NCBI GenBank assembly: GCA_017625935.1
Contig: JAGALA010000054.1
Coordinates: 71,655-135,654 of the forward strand
Direction: 5' to 3'
From: Clostridia bacterium
Lineage (GTDB): Bacteria > Bacillota > Clostridia > Oscillospirales > CAG-272
DNA length: 64,000 bases
The notes under the pieces were generated by a model that had not been told where the DNA came from, did not search any database, and was given only the letters and a program-made list of their open reading frames with translations. Positions 53,761-63,352 of this stretch are shown here, piece by piece. Both the position numbers and the translations under genes were made by a program. How positions within the stretch are numbered: position 1 is the first letter of the stretch; each line of letters begins with the position of its first letter.

Positions 53761-54978
53761 ATGAAGATTTATGACGAGTTAGTTGCCCGCGGTCTTATCG
53801 CGCAGGTAACAAATGAAGAAGAAATAAGAGAAATGATTGATAACGGCAAGGCCGTTTTCTATATCGGCTTTGACCCAACGGCAGACAGCCTGCACGTTGG
53901 ACACTTTATGGCTCTTTGCTTAATGAAGCGACTTCAAATGGCAGGCAACCGCCCAATTGCACTTATCGGCGGCGGCACGGCATATATCGGTGACCCCTCG
54001 GGCAGAACCGATATGCGTTCAATGATGACAAAGGAGTCAATTGAGCATAACTGTGAATGCTTCAAGAAGCAAATGTCACGCTTTATCGAGTTTGGAGAGG
54101 GCAAGGCGCAAATGGTAAATAACGCCGATTGGCTTCTTGACCTTAACTATATCGAGTTCATTCGTGATATCGGCGCTTGCTTCTCTGTAAACAATATGCT
54201 TCGCGCAAAGTGCTATGAGCAGCGTCTTGAAAAGGGACTTTCATTCCTTGAATTTAACTATATGCTTATGCAATCATATGACTTTTTGGAGCTTTACAAC
54301 CGTTACGGCTGCAATATGCAGTTCGGCGGCGATGACCAATGGTCAAATATGCTCGGCGGTACTGAGCTTATAAGAAAGAAGCTCGGCAAGGACGCGCACG
54401 CAATGACAATTACCCTCCTTCTTAACTCCGAGGGCAAGAAAATGGGTAAAACACAGTCGGGTGCTGTATGGCTCGACCCAAACAAGACCGCACCGTACGA
54501 TTTCTACCAATACTGGAGAAACGTTGCAGATGCTGACGTTCTTAAGTGCATAAGAATGCTTACCTTCCTTCCTCTTGAGGAAATTGACAAGATGGACAAA
54601 TGGGAGGGTAGCCAATTAAATACCGCAAAGGAAATCCTCGCGTACGAGCTTACAAAGCTTGTTCACGGTGAAGAAGAGGCGGAAAAGGCACAAACGGCAG
54701 CAAAATCAATCTTCGGCGCAGGCGGCAGCGAAAATATGCCAACCGAAACGCTTTCCGAGGGCGATTTTATAGACGGCAAAATCGATATTCTTTCAATCCT
54801 TGTTAAAGCAGGACTCACCCCGTCAAGAAGCGAGGCAAGACGTGCAGTCGAGCAGGGCGGCGTTACCGTCGATGGCGACAAGGTGACAGATTTCAAAAAG
54901 ACCTATTCAAAGGACGAGGTTGCAAACGGACTTGTTGTCCGCCGCGGCAAAAAAGCATTTAAGAAGGTAATACTCTAA
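53761..54978 (+). CDS. tyrS: Tyrosyl-tRNA synthetase
   Basis: A 405-residue class I synthetase. HVGH (45-48) and KMGKT near 226-230 are the HIGH and KMSKS signatures, and [13 protein letters not shown] is the tyrosine site. A C-terminal S4 RNA-binding domain fills about 340-405. Complete. Unlike many Clostridial tyrS genes it lacks a T-box leader. It has its own promoter and terminator. Confidence 0.97.
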   Translation: MKIYDELVARGLIAQVTNEEEIREMIDNGKAVFYIGFDPTADSLHVGHFMALCLMKRLQMAGNRPIALIGGGTAYIGDPSGRTDMRSMMTKESIEHNCECFKKQMSRFIEFGEGKAQMVNNADWLLDLNYIEFIRDIGACFSVNNMLRAKCYEQRLEKGLSFLEFNYMLMQSYDFLELYNRYGCNMQFGGDDQWSNMLGGTELIRKKLGKDAHAMTITLLLNSEGKKMGKTQSGAVWLDPNKTAPYDFYQYWRNVADADVLKCIRMLTFLPLEEIDKMDKWEGSQLNTAKEILAYELTKLVHGEEEAEKAQTAAKSIFGAGGSENMPTETLSEGDFIDGKIDILSILVKAGLTPSRSEARRAVEQGGVTVDGDKVTDFKKTYSKDEVANGLVVRRGKKAFKKVIL

Positions 54979-54983
54979 AACCC

Positions 54984-55012
54984 AAAACAGGAGGCACAAT
55001 GCCTCCTGTTTT
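54984..55012 (+). terminator. Terminator of tyrS
   Basis: A perfect 12-bp stem (54984-54995 with 55001-55012) and a 5-nt loop. Confidence 0.92.
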
Positions 55013-55039
55013 AATTTACGCTTGTATTAAAAGATTCCG

Positions 55040-55095
55040 TTATCGGCAAAAAATAAATAAAAAACTCTAAAATTATGTTGATATTTTGCCGATAA
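55040..55095. promoter_or_regulatory. Inverted-repeat operator over the Fic gene promoter
   Basis: TTATCGGCAAAA (55040-55051) is repeated exactly inverted at 55084-55095. The right copy lies between the -35 and -10 of the Fic gene. Centre-to-centre distance is 44 bp, about four helical turns. Confidence 0.6.
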
Positions 55096-55106
55096 AATGT
55101 TATAAT
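55078..55106 (+). promoter_or_regulatory. Promoter of the Fic gene
   Basis: TTGATA (55078-55083) and TATAAT (55101-55106) with a 17-bp spacer that contains the operator arm. Confidence 0.85.
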
Positions 55107-55136
55107 ATATACAGGATAAAATTTAGAGGTGCAAAT

Positions 55137-56027
55137 ATGAGCTATATATCAGTACGTGAAATATCAAAAAAATGGAATATGTCAGAGCGTAGTGTTAGAA
55201 ACTACTGTGCCGAAGGAAGAGTAGAGGGAGCAATTCTTATTGGCAAGACCTGGACAATACCTGAGGACGCAAAAAAGCCCGAAAGAAAAAACAAGCAAGC
55301 GGAAACAAAAAGGACATTGCTTAATGTTCTTAAGGCTGAAAAGCAAGCCAAAATGACAGGTGGTATATATCACAAGGTGCAAATCGAGCTGACCTATAAC
55401 TCCAACCATATTGAGGGAAGCCGCTTGACACACGACCAAACAAGATATATCTATGAAACTAACACAATAGGCGTTAGTGATACAGCTGTGAATGTTGATG
55501 ATGTAGTGGAAACAGCAAATCACTTCAGATGTATTGATTTGATTATTGATAAAGCCAATGGGGTTATAACCGAATCGCTAATAAAGGAGCTGCACCGAAT
55601 TCTCAAAAACGGAACCTCGGATAGCAGAATATCTTGGTTTGTCGTTGGCGATTACAAGAAAGTTCCAAACGAGGTAGGCGGTAAGGATACAACACCACCC
55701 GAGAATGTAGCAAAGGAAATGAAAAAGCTCCTTGAAGAGTATAACAAGAGTGAAAATAAAACACTTGAAGAAATAATAGATTTTCATTATCAGTTTGAGT
55801 GTATTCACCCATTCCAAGACGGAAATGGAAGAGTTGGTAGATTACTGCTGTTCAAGGAATGCTTAAAGCACAATATAGTTCCGTTTGTAATTGATGAAAG
55901 CCTAAAAATGTTCTACTACCGTGGGCTTACCGAATGGAAACGTGAAAAGGGCTATCTTGTAGATACATGCCTCACCGCCCAAGACAAATTCAAAGCTTGG
56001 CTTGACTACTTTAGGGTTGAATATTAA
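55137..56027 (+). CDS. Fic-family AMP/NMP transferase with N-terminal DNA-binding domain
   Basis: A 296-residue Fic protein. The N-terminal 50 residues are an excisionase/MerR-like helix-turn-helix (ISVREISKKWNMSERSVRNY..VEGAILIGKTW). The Fic domain (about 75-290) has the complete active motif HPFQDGNGRVGR near 224-235. An N-terminal inhibitory motif of class II type, SNHIEG (S-xxx-EG), sits near 90-95 and would block ATP until relieved. The enzyme should AMPylate a protein, perhaps itself. Start at 55137 has AGAGG 6 nt upstream, and a longer frame from 55086 overlaps the promoter. Its own DNA-binding domain and the inverted repeat over its promoter suggest autorepression. Confidence 0.9.
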   Translation: MSYISVREISKKWNMSERSVRNYCAEGRVEGAILIGKTWTIPEDAKKPERKNKQAETKRTLLNVLKAEKQAKMTGGIYHKVQIELTYNSNHIEGSRLTHDQTRYIYETNTIGVSDTAVNVDDVVETANHFRCIDLIIDKANGVITESLIKELHRILKNGTSDSRISWFVVGDYKKVPNEVGGKDTTPPENVAKEMKKLLEEYNKSENKTLEEIIDFHYQFECIHPFQDGNGRVGRLLLFKECLKHNIVPFVIDESLKMFYYRGLTEWKREKGYLVDTCLTAQDKFKAWLDYFRVEY

Positions 56028-56153
56028 CGCATAAATGATTTTAGAAAAACCTAAAACAAATCGTTTTTGGTCGAGAAATATGCGAATATTGATGATAGAA
56101 TTAAGTCAGTAAACAAAGTGCACGACTGTTTGCAAAAATGAAAGGAGCTTATT

Positions 56154-57371
56154 ATGGAAAATAATGAACTTATAACCAATGCTTTGCGTTATATCAATGG
56201 CGAATGCAAAAATAGTGAGCTTACCATTGAGGACATCGCTGTAAACGCAGGCTTTTGTACTGACTATTTTAATCGTATATTTTTAAATCACACAGGCTTT
56301 AATGTAATGGAATATGTTCGCTTTACAAGGCTTAGCTATGCTGCGACAGAATTAAGACGCACAGACAAATCTATACTTGATATAGGATTGAAATATGGCT
56401 ATGACTCACACGACGGATTTACTCGTGCTTTTAAAAAGCAATATGGAAAGACACCAAGCGAATATCGTGAGGAAATGAAAAATATTCCTGTTACATTTGC
56501 AGATTATAATATGAATGCAACATCAGGAAACAGAGTTGCTCACGCACTAAGTGAGTTTAAGCAAATCCCGTCTGATATTGTAATTGATTATCTGTTGAAG
56601 CTTGATGCTAAAAAATTCGGCTATGATGCTTTGTCTATTAAATGGAATGGCACATCAATTTTAACCGATTGCAATTTTGAAGAAAATGGTTGTTTCATCG
56701 GTGCAGATATGTTTTTTGGAGAAAAGCCTTATTTATACTTGCATGTAAGACATAAGAAAGATATTGCAAGATATGTGAAAACGCTTGCAAAGCTAAATCC
56801 AAGTGTTATACAGTTATCAGTTGAGGAAGAAATAAGCGAGCAAGAAATAAAGGACTGTTTAAGCGATATAAGATATAACAATCTTAACTCTTTGCCACAG
56901 GCTATGTATTTGGGTGAGCCCTTTGAAATTTCAGAGTCAGAATATACAATGCGTTTTCTTAATGAAAACGATATAAATAAGGCTCTTGCTTGGGCTGAAG
57001 AAATGAATGTTGAGAAGGGTTGGACTTGGGGGCTTAACCATATATTAAAGCTACCTCGTGAAAGTCATCCGGATGACCAACCTATCGGTATGTTCTGTAA
57101 TGGCAAGCTAATAGGTGTGTCAAGAGTTTCGCTAATGGAAGCTCACGGATTTAAGATTAATAATTGTATTGTTACAGCAATCTTACCTGAATATAAAACA
57201 GATGAATTACACGAAATGCTTTATAAATTCTCGCTTAATGAAATGATTAAGCAAGGCTGTATTCCTTATGAGGATATGCAATTCGGAGAACAAGCGAAGA
57301 ACAACGGTAATTTCACAGCAATAGATATTGGATACGAAATTGTAAAATACACAAGACTAATTGAGTTTTAA
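56154..57371 (+). CDS. AraC-family DNA-binding protein fused to an acetyltransferase-like domain
   Basis: A 405-residue protein. The AraC double helix-turn-helix is N-terminal (about 1-110), with LTIEDIAVNAGFCTDYFNRI and SILDIGLKYGYDSHDGFTRA. A middle region (about 115-260) is of unknown type. The C-terminal part (about 265-400) reads like a GNAT domain (YTMRFLNENDINKALAWAEE, then KLIGVSRVSL), although a full acetyl-CoA loop is not obvious. RBS AAAGGAG precedes the start. Ligand and targets are unknown. It is transcribed alone, ending at a shared terminator. Confidence 0.82.
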   Translation: MENNELITNALRYINGECKNSELTIEDIAVNAGFCTDYFNRIFLNHTGFNVMEYVRFTRLSYAATELRRTDKSILDIGLKYGYDSHDGFTRAFKKQYGKTPSEYREEMKNIPVTFADYNMNATSGNRVAHALSEFKQIPSDIVIDYLLKLDAKKFGYDALSIKWNGTSILTDCNFEENGCFIGADMFFGEKPYLYLHVRHKKDIARYVKTLAKLNPSVIQLSVEEEISEQEIKDCLSDIRYNNLNSLPQAMYLGEPFEISESEYTMRFLNENDINKALAWAEEMNVEKGWTWGLNHILKLPRESHPDDQPIGMFCNGKLIGVSRVSLMEAHGFKINNCIVTAILPEYKTDELHEMLYKFSLNEMIKQGCIPYEDMQFGEQAKNNGNFTAIDIGYEIVKYTRLIEF

Positions 57372-57384
57372 ACTCAACTTCCTA

Positions 57385-57418
57385 AAAAGCGAGTGCTGAT
57401 TTTTCGGCACTCGCTTTT
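57385..57418. terminator. Shared terminator of the AraC and XRE-TPR genes
   Basis: A perfect 12-bp stem (57385-57396 with 57407-57418) between convergent genes. Confidence 0.88.
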
Positions 57419-57421
57419 AAC

Positions 57422-58570
57422 TTATAAACCATATTTTTGCAACAATTTTAAGGCTTTATTAATATGACTTTCAATTAACTCTTTTTTACTGTCTTTGCAC
57501 TCGCTAATGGCAATATTAAGACAATCACGCACCATTTCTTGCTGATATTTTAAACGGTCAGTTTTTGAATATCTTTCTAAGCCGTCATCATTGAGTAACA
57601 GGCAAGAGCCTTTAGAGCCATTACTTGCAAACTCCAAATAAGCTTTTGAAGCCTCGATTAGTTCATCAAAACACTCAATTGCACGAGCTTCATTTTCGAG
57701 TTTCAAATGCTTGCTAATAAGCCCACAAAGCAATCTTAATTTTTGATAAACTTGGTTAAATGTAAGGTGATCTCCGCCCGATAAAAGTGCATTTATAATG
57801 CGTAGCATATATTCTTCAAGCTCAATTTGTTCTTGAATAGTTTTCTCGGGCAATGATGCTACAAGAGAAATGCTCTTAATTAAAAATCTTGCACGGTAGG
57901 TAAAGCTTTGCTTGCAGAATTTTTCAACACTTGCATAATCGCCACAGAGTTTAACAACTTCGGCAGAGAAATAAGCTCTATCACCATACTTAAATGGCAT
58001 TTTTGAGAGAGCTTCGTTAGCTTTCCCCTTTTGTCCTATACGCATATACACGGAGGCAATCAAAAATCTTGCCTCTGCGTGTAAGTCAGCATCCTCGCTA
58101 AATCTAAAAATGCAGTTAGCGAAGCGCTCACATTCCTTAATAGTAGTAGCTTCATCAAAAATATCGAATTTCCCAAAGTAAAGCTCTGCCATATCAAGTA
58201 GATATTTTGCAGCTTTAGGATTTGTAGGATGTGTGCAGAAATAGTCGTACATTAAGCGAAAACCTTTTTCTGCTTTTTTTGGCTCCGGAGGCCATTTGCA
58301 AGGGCTGAGTGTTTCTATTTCCATACACTTTTTGTATATATTTTCAAATTCCTTCGTGTCATTATCATCAACAACACCAAGCAAAATATCGGTTGAAATA
58401 TTGAGTGCCCGTGAAAGTGGAACGATTTGTGAAATATCAGGCATACCTGCATCAGTTTCCCACTTGGAAATTGCTTGTGTGCTAACACCAATCATATCAG
58501 CTAAATCCTGTTGAGTCCAACCTTCATTTTTACGAAAAGCCTTAAGCCTTTGTCCAAAAGTCATAGCCAT
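57422..58570 (-). CDS. XRE-family regulator with helical repeat domain
   Basis: A 382-residue protein. A typical helix-turn-helix (RLKAFRKNEGWTQQDLADM, VSTQAISKWETDAG) is at about 6-62. A long all-helical C-terminal part (about 75-380) is consistent with TPR-like repeats that bind a partner or peptide, as in Rap/PlcR-like sensors. ATG candidates at 58576, 58570 and 58564 exist. AAGGAG at 58579-58584 gives the best spacing (8 nt) to 58570. Function beyond DNA binding is unknown. Confidence 0.82.
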   Translation of the reverse strand: MAMTFGQRLKAFRKNEGWTQQDLADMIGVSTQAISKWETDAGMPDISQIVPLSRALNISTDILLGVVDDNDTKEFENIYKKCMEIETLSPCKWPPEPKKAEKGFRLMYDYFCTHPTNPKAAKYLLDMAELYFGKFDIFDEATTIKECERFANCIFRFSEDADLHAEARFLIASVYMRIGQKGKANEALSKMPFKYGDRAYFSAEVVKLCGDYASVEKFCKQSFTYRARFLIKSISLVASLPEKTIQEQIELEEYMLRIINALLSGGDHLTFNQVYQKLRLLCGLISKHLKLENEARAIECFDELIEASKAYLEFASNGSKGSCLLLNDDGLERYSKTDRLKYQQEMVRDCLNIAISECKDSKKELIESHINKALKLLQKYGL

Positions 58571-58600
58571 AATCATATCTCCTTTGTGCTTTGTACCTTA

Positions 58601-58606
58601 AGTATA
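58601..58606 (-). promoter_or_regulatory. Candidate -10 of the XRE-TPR gene
   Basis: TATACT on the minus strand, about 30 bp before the start. A poor -35 (TGGATT) lies 17 bp upstream of it. Confidence 0.45.
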
Positions 58607-58744
58607 GCATACAAAAAACACAAAATCCACAAAACAAACGAAGAATGTAAATCCACGCTCCGTTGATTTCGACAATTTTGTTAAATTTCAGTTTTACAAA
58701 TAACATAATTCAAGCAATCTACATTGAAAAATTGTATATAACAG

Positions 58745-58773
58745 TTGATTTTTCCTTCGTAAAATGGTAAACT
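58745..58773 (+). promoter_or_regulatory. Promoter of the GH3 gene
   Basis: TTGATT (58745-58750) and TAAACT (58768-58773) with a 17-bp spacer. Confidence 0.7.
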
Positions 58774-58810
58774 AAAAATAACGTAAAATATTTCCACAAA
58801 GGAGAGAAAA

Positions 58811-61516
58811 ATGAAGTACGAAAACAACTGCTATAAGGGCTATGATCTCGGCTCGCTTCCCAAGGATTCAATTAAGGAGCTTGAGGATTTTTCACTTGAA
58901 TGCGCCAAAGAGGGCATAGTAATGCTTGAAAACAAAAATGACGTGCTTCCCCTGAAAAAGGGCGAGGGAGTGTCTGTTTTTGGCAGAATTCAAAGAGAGT
59001 ATTATAAGAGCGGAACAGGCTCGGGTGGCCTCGTTAACGTAAAATACGTTACAAATATAGTTGACGAGCTTAAAAGCCTTAACTACGTAAAAATAAACGA
59101 GGAGCTGCTTTCCGTTTATGAGGAATGGAAAAAGGAGAACCCGTTTGACAAAGGACAGGGCTGGGGCGGTGAGCCGTGGTGCCAAAAGGAAATGGACATC
59201 GACATAGACCTTGTTAAAAAAGCAAGAGAGTTTGGCGAAAAGGCGATAGTTGTTATCGGACGTACCGCGGGCGAGGACAGAGACAATTCAGCCACCGAGG
59301 GAAGCTATCTTCTTTCCAAGGGTGAGGAAGCACTGCTCGAAAAGGTATCAAGCGTTTTTGATAAAATAATCGTTGTTTTGAACGTTGGTGCAATTATCGA
59401 TATGAAATGGGTTGAAAAATACAACGTATCGGGCGTTTTGTACGTATGGCAGGGAGGAATGTGCGGCGGACGTGCGTGCGCAGAGGTTTTAACAGGCTGT
59501 TCCCCATCGGGTAAGCTTGCCGACTCAATTGCGTACGACATCAGCGATTATTCATCAACTGCCAACTTCGGCGGTAAGGAAAACAACCTCTACAAGGAGG
59601 ACATTTACGTTGGATACCGCTATTTTGAAACCTTCGCACCCGAAAAAGCACTTTATCCGTTTGGCTACGGTCTTTCATATGCGCGCTTTGAAATTAATTC
59701 CACCGCGTGCCTAAAGGACGGCAAAATTTCGGTTGAAGCAACCGTTAAGAATATAGGTGAGTACGAGGGCAAGGAGGTAGTTCAAATCTACTTCGGCGCA
59801 CCGAACGGAAAGCTCGGAAAGCCAAGGTGCGAGCTTATTGCATACGCTAAAACAAAAACGCTTAAAAAAGGCGAATCCGAGACACTCTCCCTCGAATTTT
59901 CGCCAAGCGATATGGCTTCCTTTGACGATAGCGGCGCAACAGGCAACAAGAGCTGCTTCGTGCTTGAGGCAGGTCAGTACATAATTTACGCAGGCAACTC
60001 CTCACGCAATATTTTACCTGTTTTCGTATATATGCAAGACGAAACAGAGGTTGTTTCAAAATGCACTCAGGCGCTCAGCCCGAAAACACCTTTTGAAAGA
60101 ATGAAAAATGTTGACGGCAAAATCGAATACGAAGACGTGCCGACAATGGACTACGACCTGATTGACAGAATTAACGCTAATTTGCCAAAGGAAATAGAGT
60201 ACACAGGCGACAGGGGAATTAAGCTTGAGGACGTACGAACGGGCAAGAATACAATTGACGAGTTTATCGCTCAGCTTACCAAGGAGCAGCTCTCTTGCCT
60301 TGTGCGCGGAGAGGGAATGAACTCGCCAAAGGTAACGGCAGGCACAGGCTGTGCCTTCGGCGGTGTTACTGAGGAGCTTATTTCATACGGAGTGCCGATT
60401 GTGTGCGCAACAGACGGCCCGTCAGGCATCAGAATGGACTCGGGAGCAGCCGCTACGAGTATGCCAAACGGCACCTGTCTTGCCTGCACCTTCAATGACG
60501 AGCTCGTTTCAGACCTTTATTCCCTTGAGGGCGTTGAGATGACCGCTTACGAAATTGACGTGATTCTCGGCCCCGGAATTAACATTCACAGAAGCCCGTT
60601 AAACGGTAGAAACTTTGAATATTTCTCCGAGGACCCATATCTTACAGGTAAAATGGCATCAGCAATTTCAAGGGGTTTAAATCGCGTTGGCGTTTATGCA
60701 ACAATTAAGCACTTTATGGCAAACAGCCAGGAGTGGTACAGACACACAAATGACTCCGTGCTTTCTGAAAGAGCAATTCGAGAAATTTACGCGCGTCCGT
60801 TTGAAATCGCAATTAAGGACGGCGCAGTTAAGTCAATTATGACCGCGTATAACGCAGTAAACGGCTACCACGCCGCATCAAACTATGACCTTACAAAAAC
60901 TATGCTCCGTGATGACTGGGGCTACGACGGCTTCGTTATGACGGATTGGTGGGCGCATATTACCAACCTTGACGGTACAACCTCAACGAGCGACTTTGCA
61001 TCGATGGTTAAAGCCCAAAACGATATTTATATGGTTATGGAAACCGCAAAGGACCATAACGATAATCTCATTCCTTCGCTTGAAAGCAGTTACTTAACGC
61101 TCGGTGAGCTTCAGATTTGTGCAAAGAGAATTTGCGAGTTCGCAATGACCACGCACGCATATGAGCGCTTCCGTGCAAGCGGCTTCAAATACGATGCGTC
61201 CTCACTTGACACAAGCACAATGACGCTCGAAAAGGAGACCTCGGGAGTAGAGCTTGGCGCACCTGTTGCGCTTGGACTTGCAAAATCGGGCAAGTATTTA
61301 ATAGAGCTTGAATTTACCACACCTCAAAGCGAGCTTGCACAAATTAAAATCCCAATGCTCCTCGACGGCCGCGACGCCTGCACCTTCGTTGCAAAGGGCA
61401 CAAACGGCAAAACAGGAGTAGTTAAAGCCCAAGTGTCAATTATGAACTGGGCAAAAGCAGTTGTTTTCTCATCCGAAAACGAGGTTGAAATCAAGTCCGT
61501 AAAATTCTATATTTAA
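58811..61516 (+). CDS. Beta-glucosidase-like GH3 enzyme with inverted domain order
   Basis: A 901-residue GH3 glycosidase without a signal peptide. The usual second domain comes first: the alpha/beta sandwich (about 25-300, GRTAGEDRDNSATEG) and a fibronectin-like domain (about 300-410). The TIM-barrel catalytic domain comes last (about 470-800). KHFMANSQE near 633 binds substrate and FVMTDWWA near 712 carries the nucleophile Asp. This inverted order is known for beta-glucosidases of Ruminococcus and Butyrivibrio. A C-terminal beta module (about 810-901) may bind carbohydrate. It likely works inside the cell on imported oligosaccharides. RBS AAGGAGAG. Confidence 0.9.
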   Translation: MKYENNCYKGYDLGSLPKDSIKELEDFSLECAKEGIVMLENKNDVLPLKKGEGVSVFGRIQREYYKSGTGSGGLVNVKYVTNIVDELKSLNYVKINEELLSVYEEWKKENPFDKGQGWGGEPWCQKEMDIDIDLVKKAREFGEKAIVVIGRTAGEDRDNSATEGSYLLSKGEEALLEKVSSVFDKIIVVLNVGAIIDMKWVEKYNVSGVLYVWQGGMCGGRACAEVLTGCSPSGKLADSIAYDISDYSSTANFGGKENNLYKEDIYVGYRYFETFAPEKALYPFGYGLSYARFEINSTACLKDGKISVEATVKNIGEYEGKEVVQIYFGAPNGKLGKPRCELIAYAKTKTLKKGESETLSLEFSPSDMASFDDSGATGNKSCFVLEAGQYIIYAGNSSRNILPVFVYMQDETEVVSKCTQALSPKTPFERMKNVDGKIEYEDVPTMDYDLIDRINANLPKEIEYTGDRGIKLEDVRTGKNTIDEFIAQLTKEQLSCLVRGEGMNSPKVTAGTGCAFGGVTEELISYGVPIVCATDGPSGIRMDSGAAATSMPNGTCLACTFNDELVSDLYSLEGVEMTAYEIDVILGPGINIHRSPLNGRNFEYFSEDPYLTGKMASAISRGLNRVGVYATIKHFMANSQEWYRHTNDSVLSERAIREIYARPFEIAIKDGAVKSIMTAYNAVNGYHAASNYDLTKTMLRDDWGYDGFVMTDWWAHITNLDGTTSTSDFASMVKAQNDIYMVMETAKDHNDNLIPSLESSYLTLGELQICAKRICEFAMTTHAYERFRASGFKYDASSLDTSTMTLEKETSGVELGAPVALGLAKSGKYLIELEFTTPQSELAQIKIPMLLDGRDACTFVAKGTNGKTGVVKAQVSIMNWAKAVVFSSENEVEIKSVKFYI

Positions 61517-61525
61517 GGAGAAATC

Positions 61526-61771
61526 ATGAGATCTAATCATACTACTTTAAGAATAGTTGGTGGCATTTTTGCAGTTTGTGGGATCATTGCCACAATCGTC
61601 GGCGCAATAATTGGTTTCATGGCTTATGTTATTCCGGGAATTATAATTTTAATATGCGGTATTTTTACAACCGTTGCTAATACCTGTCTATATTTCGGAC
61701 TTGCAAACGTTCAAGAAAATCAACTGCTACTTGCAGAAATGATAGAAGCGAACAAAAATGATGAAGAATAA
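61526..61771 (+). CDS. Small membrane protein after the GH3 gene
   Basis: An 81-residue protein with two hydrophobic segments (about 8-32 and 33-60) and a polar tail. GGAG lies 7 nt upstream, and it starts 9 nt after the GH3 stop, so it is co-transcribed. No family is recognised. Its coupling to the glycosidase suggests a link to sugar uptake or surface attachment, but that is inference. Confidence 0.7.
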   Translation: MRSNHTTLRIVGGIFAVCGIIATIVGAIIGFMAYVIPGIIILICGIFTTVANTCLYFGLANVQENQLLLAEMIEANKNDEE

Positions 61772-61814
61772 ACAATTGATAAAATTAAAAAAACATTGAA
61801 TAATGTTTTATAAT

Positions 61815-61842
61815 AAAAAGGCACTCAAACGAGTGCCTTTTT
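61815..61842. terminator. Bidirectional terminator between the small membrane gene and fba
   Basis: A perfect 12-bp stem (61815-61826 with 61831-61842) with A and T runs. Confidence 0.92.
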
Positions 61843-61859
61843 AACATATAAAATTGTAA

Positions 61860-62723
61860 TTATGCTTTGTTTACAGAACCGAAAAGCTCCATCTTCTCCT
61901 TAACAGTTGCCTTGATTGCCTCAAAGCCGGGAGCTAAAAGCTTTCTTGGGTCAAAGCCCTTACCGGAGAGGTCCTTGCCCTCTTCAATGTACTTTCTTGT
62001 TGCTGCAGCAAATGAAAGCTGGCACTCTGTGTTAACGTTAATCTTTGAAACGCCAAGTGAGATAGCCTTCTTAATCATTTCCTCAGGGATACCTGTGCCG
62101 CCGTGGAGAACGAGAGGCATATCGCCTGTCTTTTCAGAGATAGCACCAAGAACGTCGAAGTTAAGACCTGCCCAGTTAGCGGGATACTTACCGTGGATAT
62201 TACCGATACCTGCTGCAAGCATTGTAACGCCAAGGTCAGCAACCATCTTGCACTCGTCAGGATCTGCACATTCGCCTGCGCCTACAACGCCGTCCTCTTC
62301 ACCGCCGATAGAGCCAACCTCTGCCTCAAGTGAAATGCCAAGAACGTTACAAGCGTTTACAAGCTCTGTTGTCTTCTTAATGTTTTCCTCGATTGGGTAG
62401 TGTGAGCCGTCGAACATAACAGAGGAGAAGCCTGCGTTGATGCACGCCTTAGCACCCTCGTATGAGCCGTGGTCGAGGTGAAGTGCAACAGGAACAGTAA
62501 TGTTAAGACACTTGATCATGCCCTTAACCATACCAACTATTGTTTCGTAGCCGCACATATATTTGCCCGCACCCTCGGAAACACCGAGAATAACAGGTGA
62601 GTTGCACTCTTGAGCGGTAAGAAGGATTGCCTTTGTCCACTCAAGGTTGTTGATGTTGAATTGACCTACTGCGTATTTGCCTGCCTTTGCTTTTTCAAGC
62701 ATTTCTTTTGCTGAAACTAACAT
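61860..62723 (-). CDS. fba: Fructose-bisphosphate aldolase, class II
   Basis: A 287-residue zinc aldolase that cleaves fructose-1,6-bisphosphate. HLDHGS (82-87) has the catalytic Asp84 and zinc His85. Two further zinc histidines lie in GNIHGKYP and LHGGTGIP, and KINVNTECQ binds phosphate. Length fits class II Firmicute enzymes (for example 285-290). It has its own promoter and terminator. Confidence 0.97.
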   Translation of the reverse strand: MLVSAKEMLEKAKAGKYAVGQFNINNLEWTKAILLTAQECNSPVILGVSEGAGKYMCGYETIVGMVKGMIKCLNITVPVALHLDHGSYEGAKACINAGFSSVMFDGSHYPIEENIKKTTELVNACNVLGISLEAEVGSIGGEEDGVVGAGECADPDECKMVADLGVTMLAAGIGNIHGKYPANWAGLNFDVLGAISEKTGDMPLVLHGGTGIPEEMIKKAISLGVSKINVNTECQLSFAAATRKYIEEGKDLSGKGFDPRKLLAPGFEAIKATVKEKMELFGSVNKA

Positions 62724-62765
62724 AATTTTAATCTCCTTTATGATACTTAAAAATTTTTCGTGTAT

Positions 62766-62794
62766 ATTTTACTACAAAATAACCGTAAAATCAA
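62766..62794 (-). promoter_or_regulatory. Promoter of fba
   Basis: On the minus strand TTGATT (62794-62789), a 17-bp spacer, and TAAAAT (62771-62766). Confidence 0.85.
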
Positions 62795-62807
62795 TATATT
62801 TTTAAAA

Positions 62808-63311
62808 TTACTTAAAAATAGTTATAATAAAGTCGCCGCGCATCTCGGTTTGAAAGCTTAGCGCGGTTGTGTCCACCCTCGTTATCTCTGCGGAGTTTAA
62901 GCCGTATTTTTTTATATACGCTTCCTTACGTGTCCAAATTTCAAAGAATTTTCCAAGCTTATTTTCGCTTTCTTTAATCTCATTTTGCTCGTTTGGCGTA
63001 AAATATCTCTTGGAAAAGCTATCCACGCGGTCTAAGTACGCGGGGTCAATTTTTTCACAGTCGATGCCAATCGGAGTATCGCTTACCGCCACAGCACAAA
63101 GCCCGTTTGTGTGCGAAATACTGAAATGAATATTCGCGCCGTCAATATACGGCTTTCCGTTTTCATTTCTTGAAATTTCGTAGTCTACAATTCCGTGCGC
63201 ACCGAGCATCTTGTCAAGCAGAGAATAGGCAGAATTATGCTCCAAAGCTCTCTTTTCCTTGGGAGATACTGTACCGCTATAGTCAATTTGCATAAATTCA
63301 AGCTCAAGCAT
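62808..63311 (-). CDS. 4'-phosphopantetheinyl transferase
   Basis: A 167-residue transferase that converts apo-ACP to holo-ACP with CoA. PIGIDCEKID (80-89) has the magnesium Asp84 and Glu86, and WTRKEAYIKKYG (126-137) has the catalytic Glu130 and Lys. It is shorter than Sfp (about 225) because the N-terminal half is reduced, yet larger than AcpS. RBS GGGAGAGG precedes the ATG. It follows acpP on the same strand after a terminator, which suggests it modifies that carrier protein. Confidence 0.88.
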   Translation of the reverse strand: MLELEFMQIDYSGTVSPKEKRALEHNSAYSLLDKMLGAHGIVDYEISRNENGKPYIDGANIHFSISHTNGLCAVAVSDTPIGIDCEKIDPAYLDRVDSFSKRYFTPNEQNEIKESENKLGKFFEIWTRKEAYIKKYGLNSAEITRVDTTALSFQTEMRGDFIITIFK

Positions 63312-63352
63312 CGTTCCTCTCCCACCTAAAATTTCGTTTATTTAGTAAAAAA

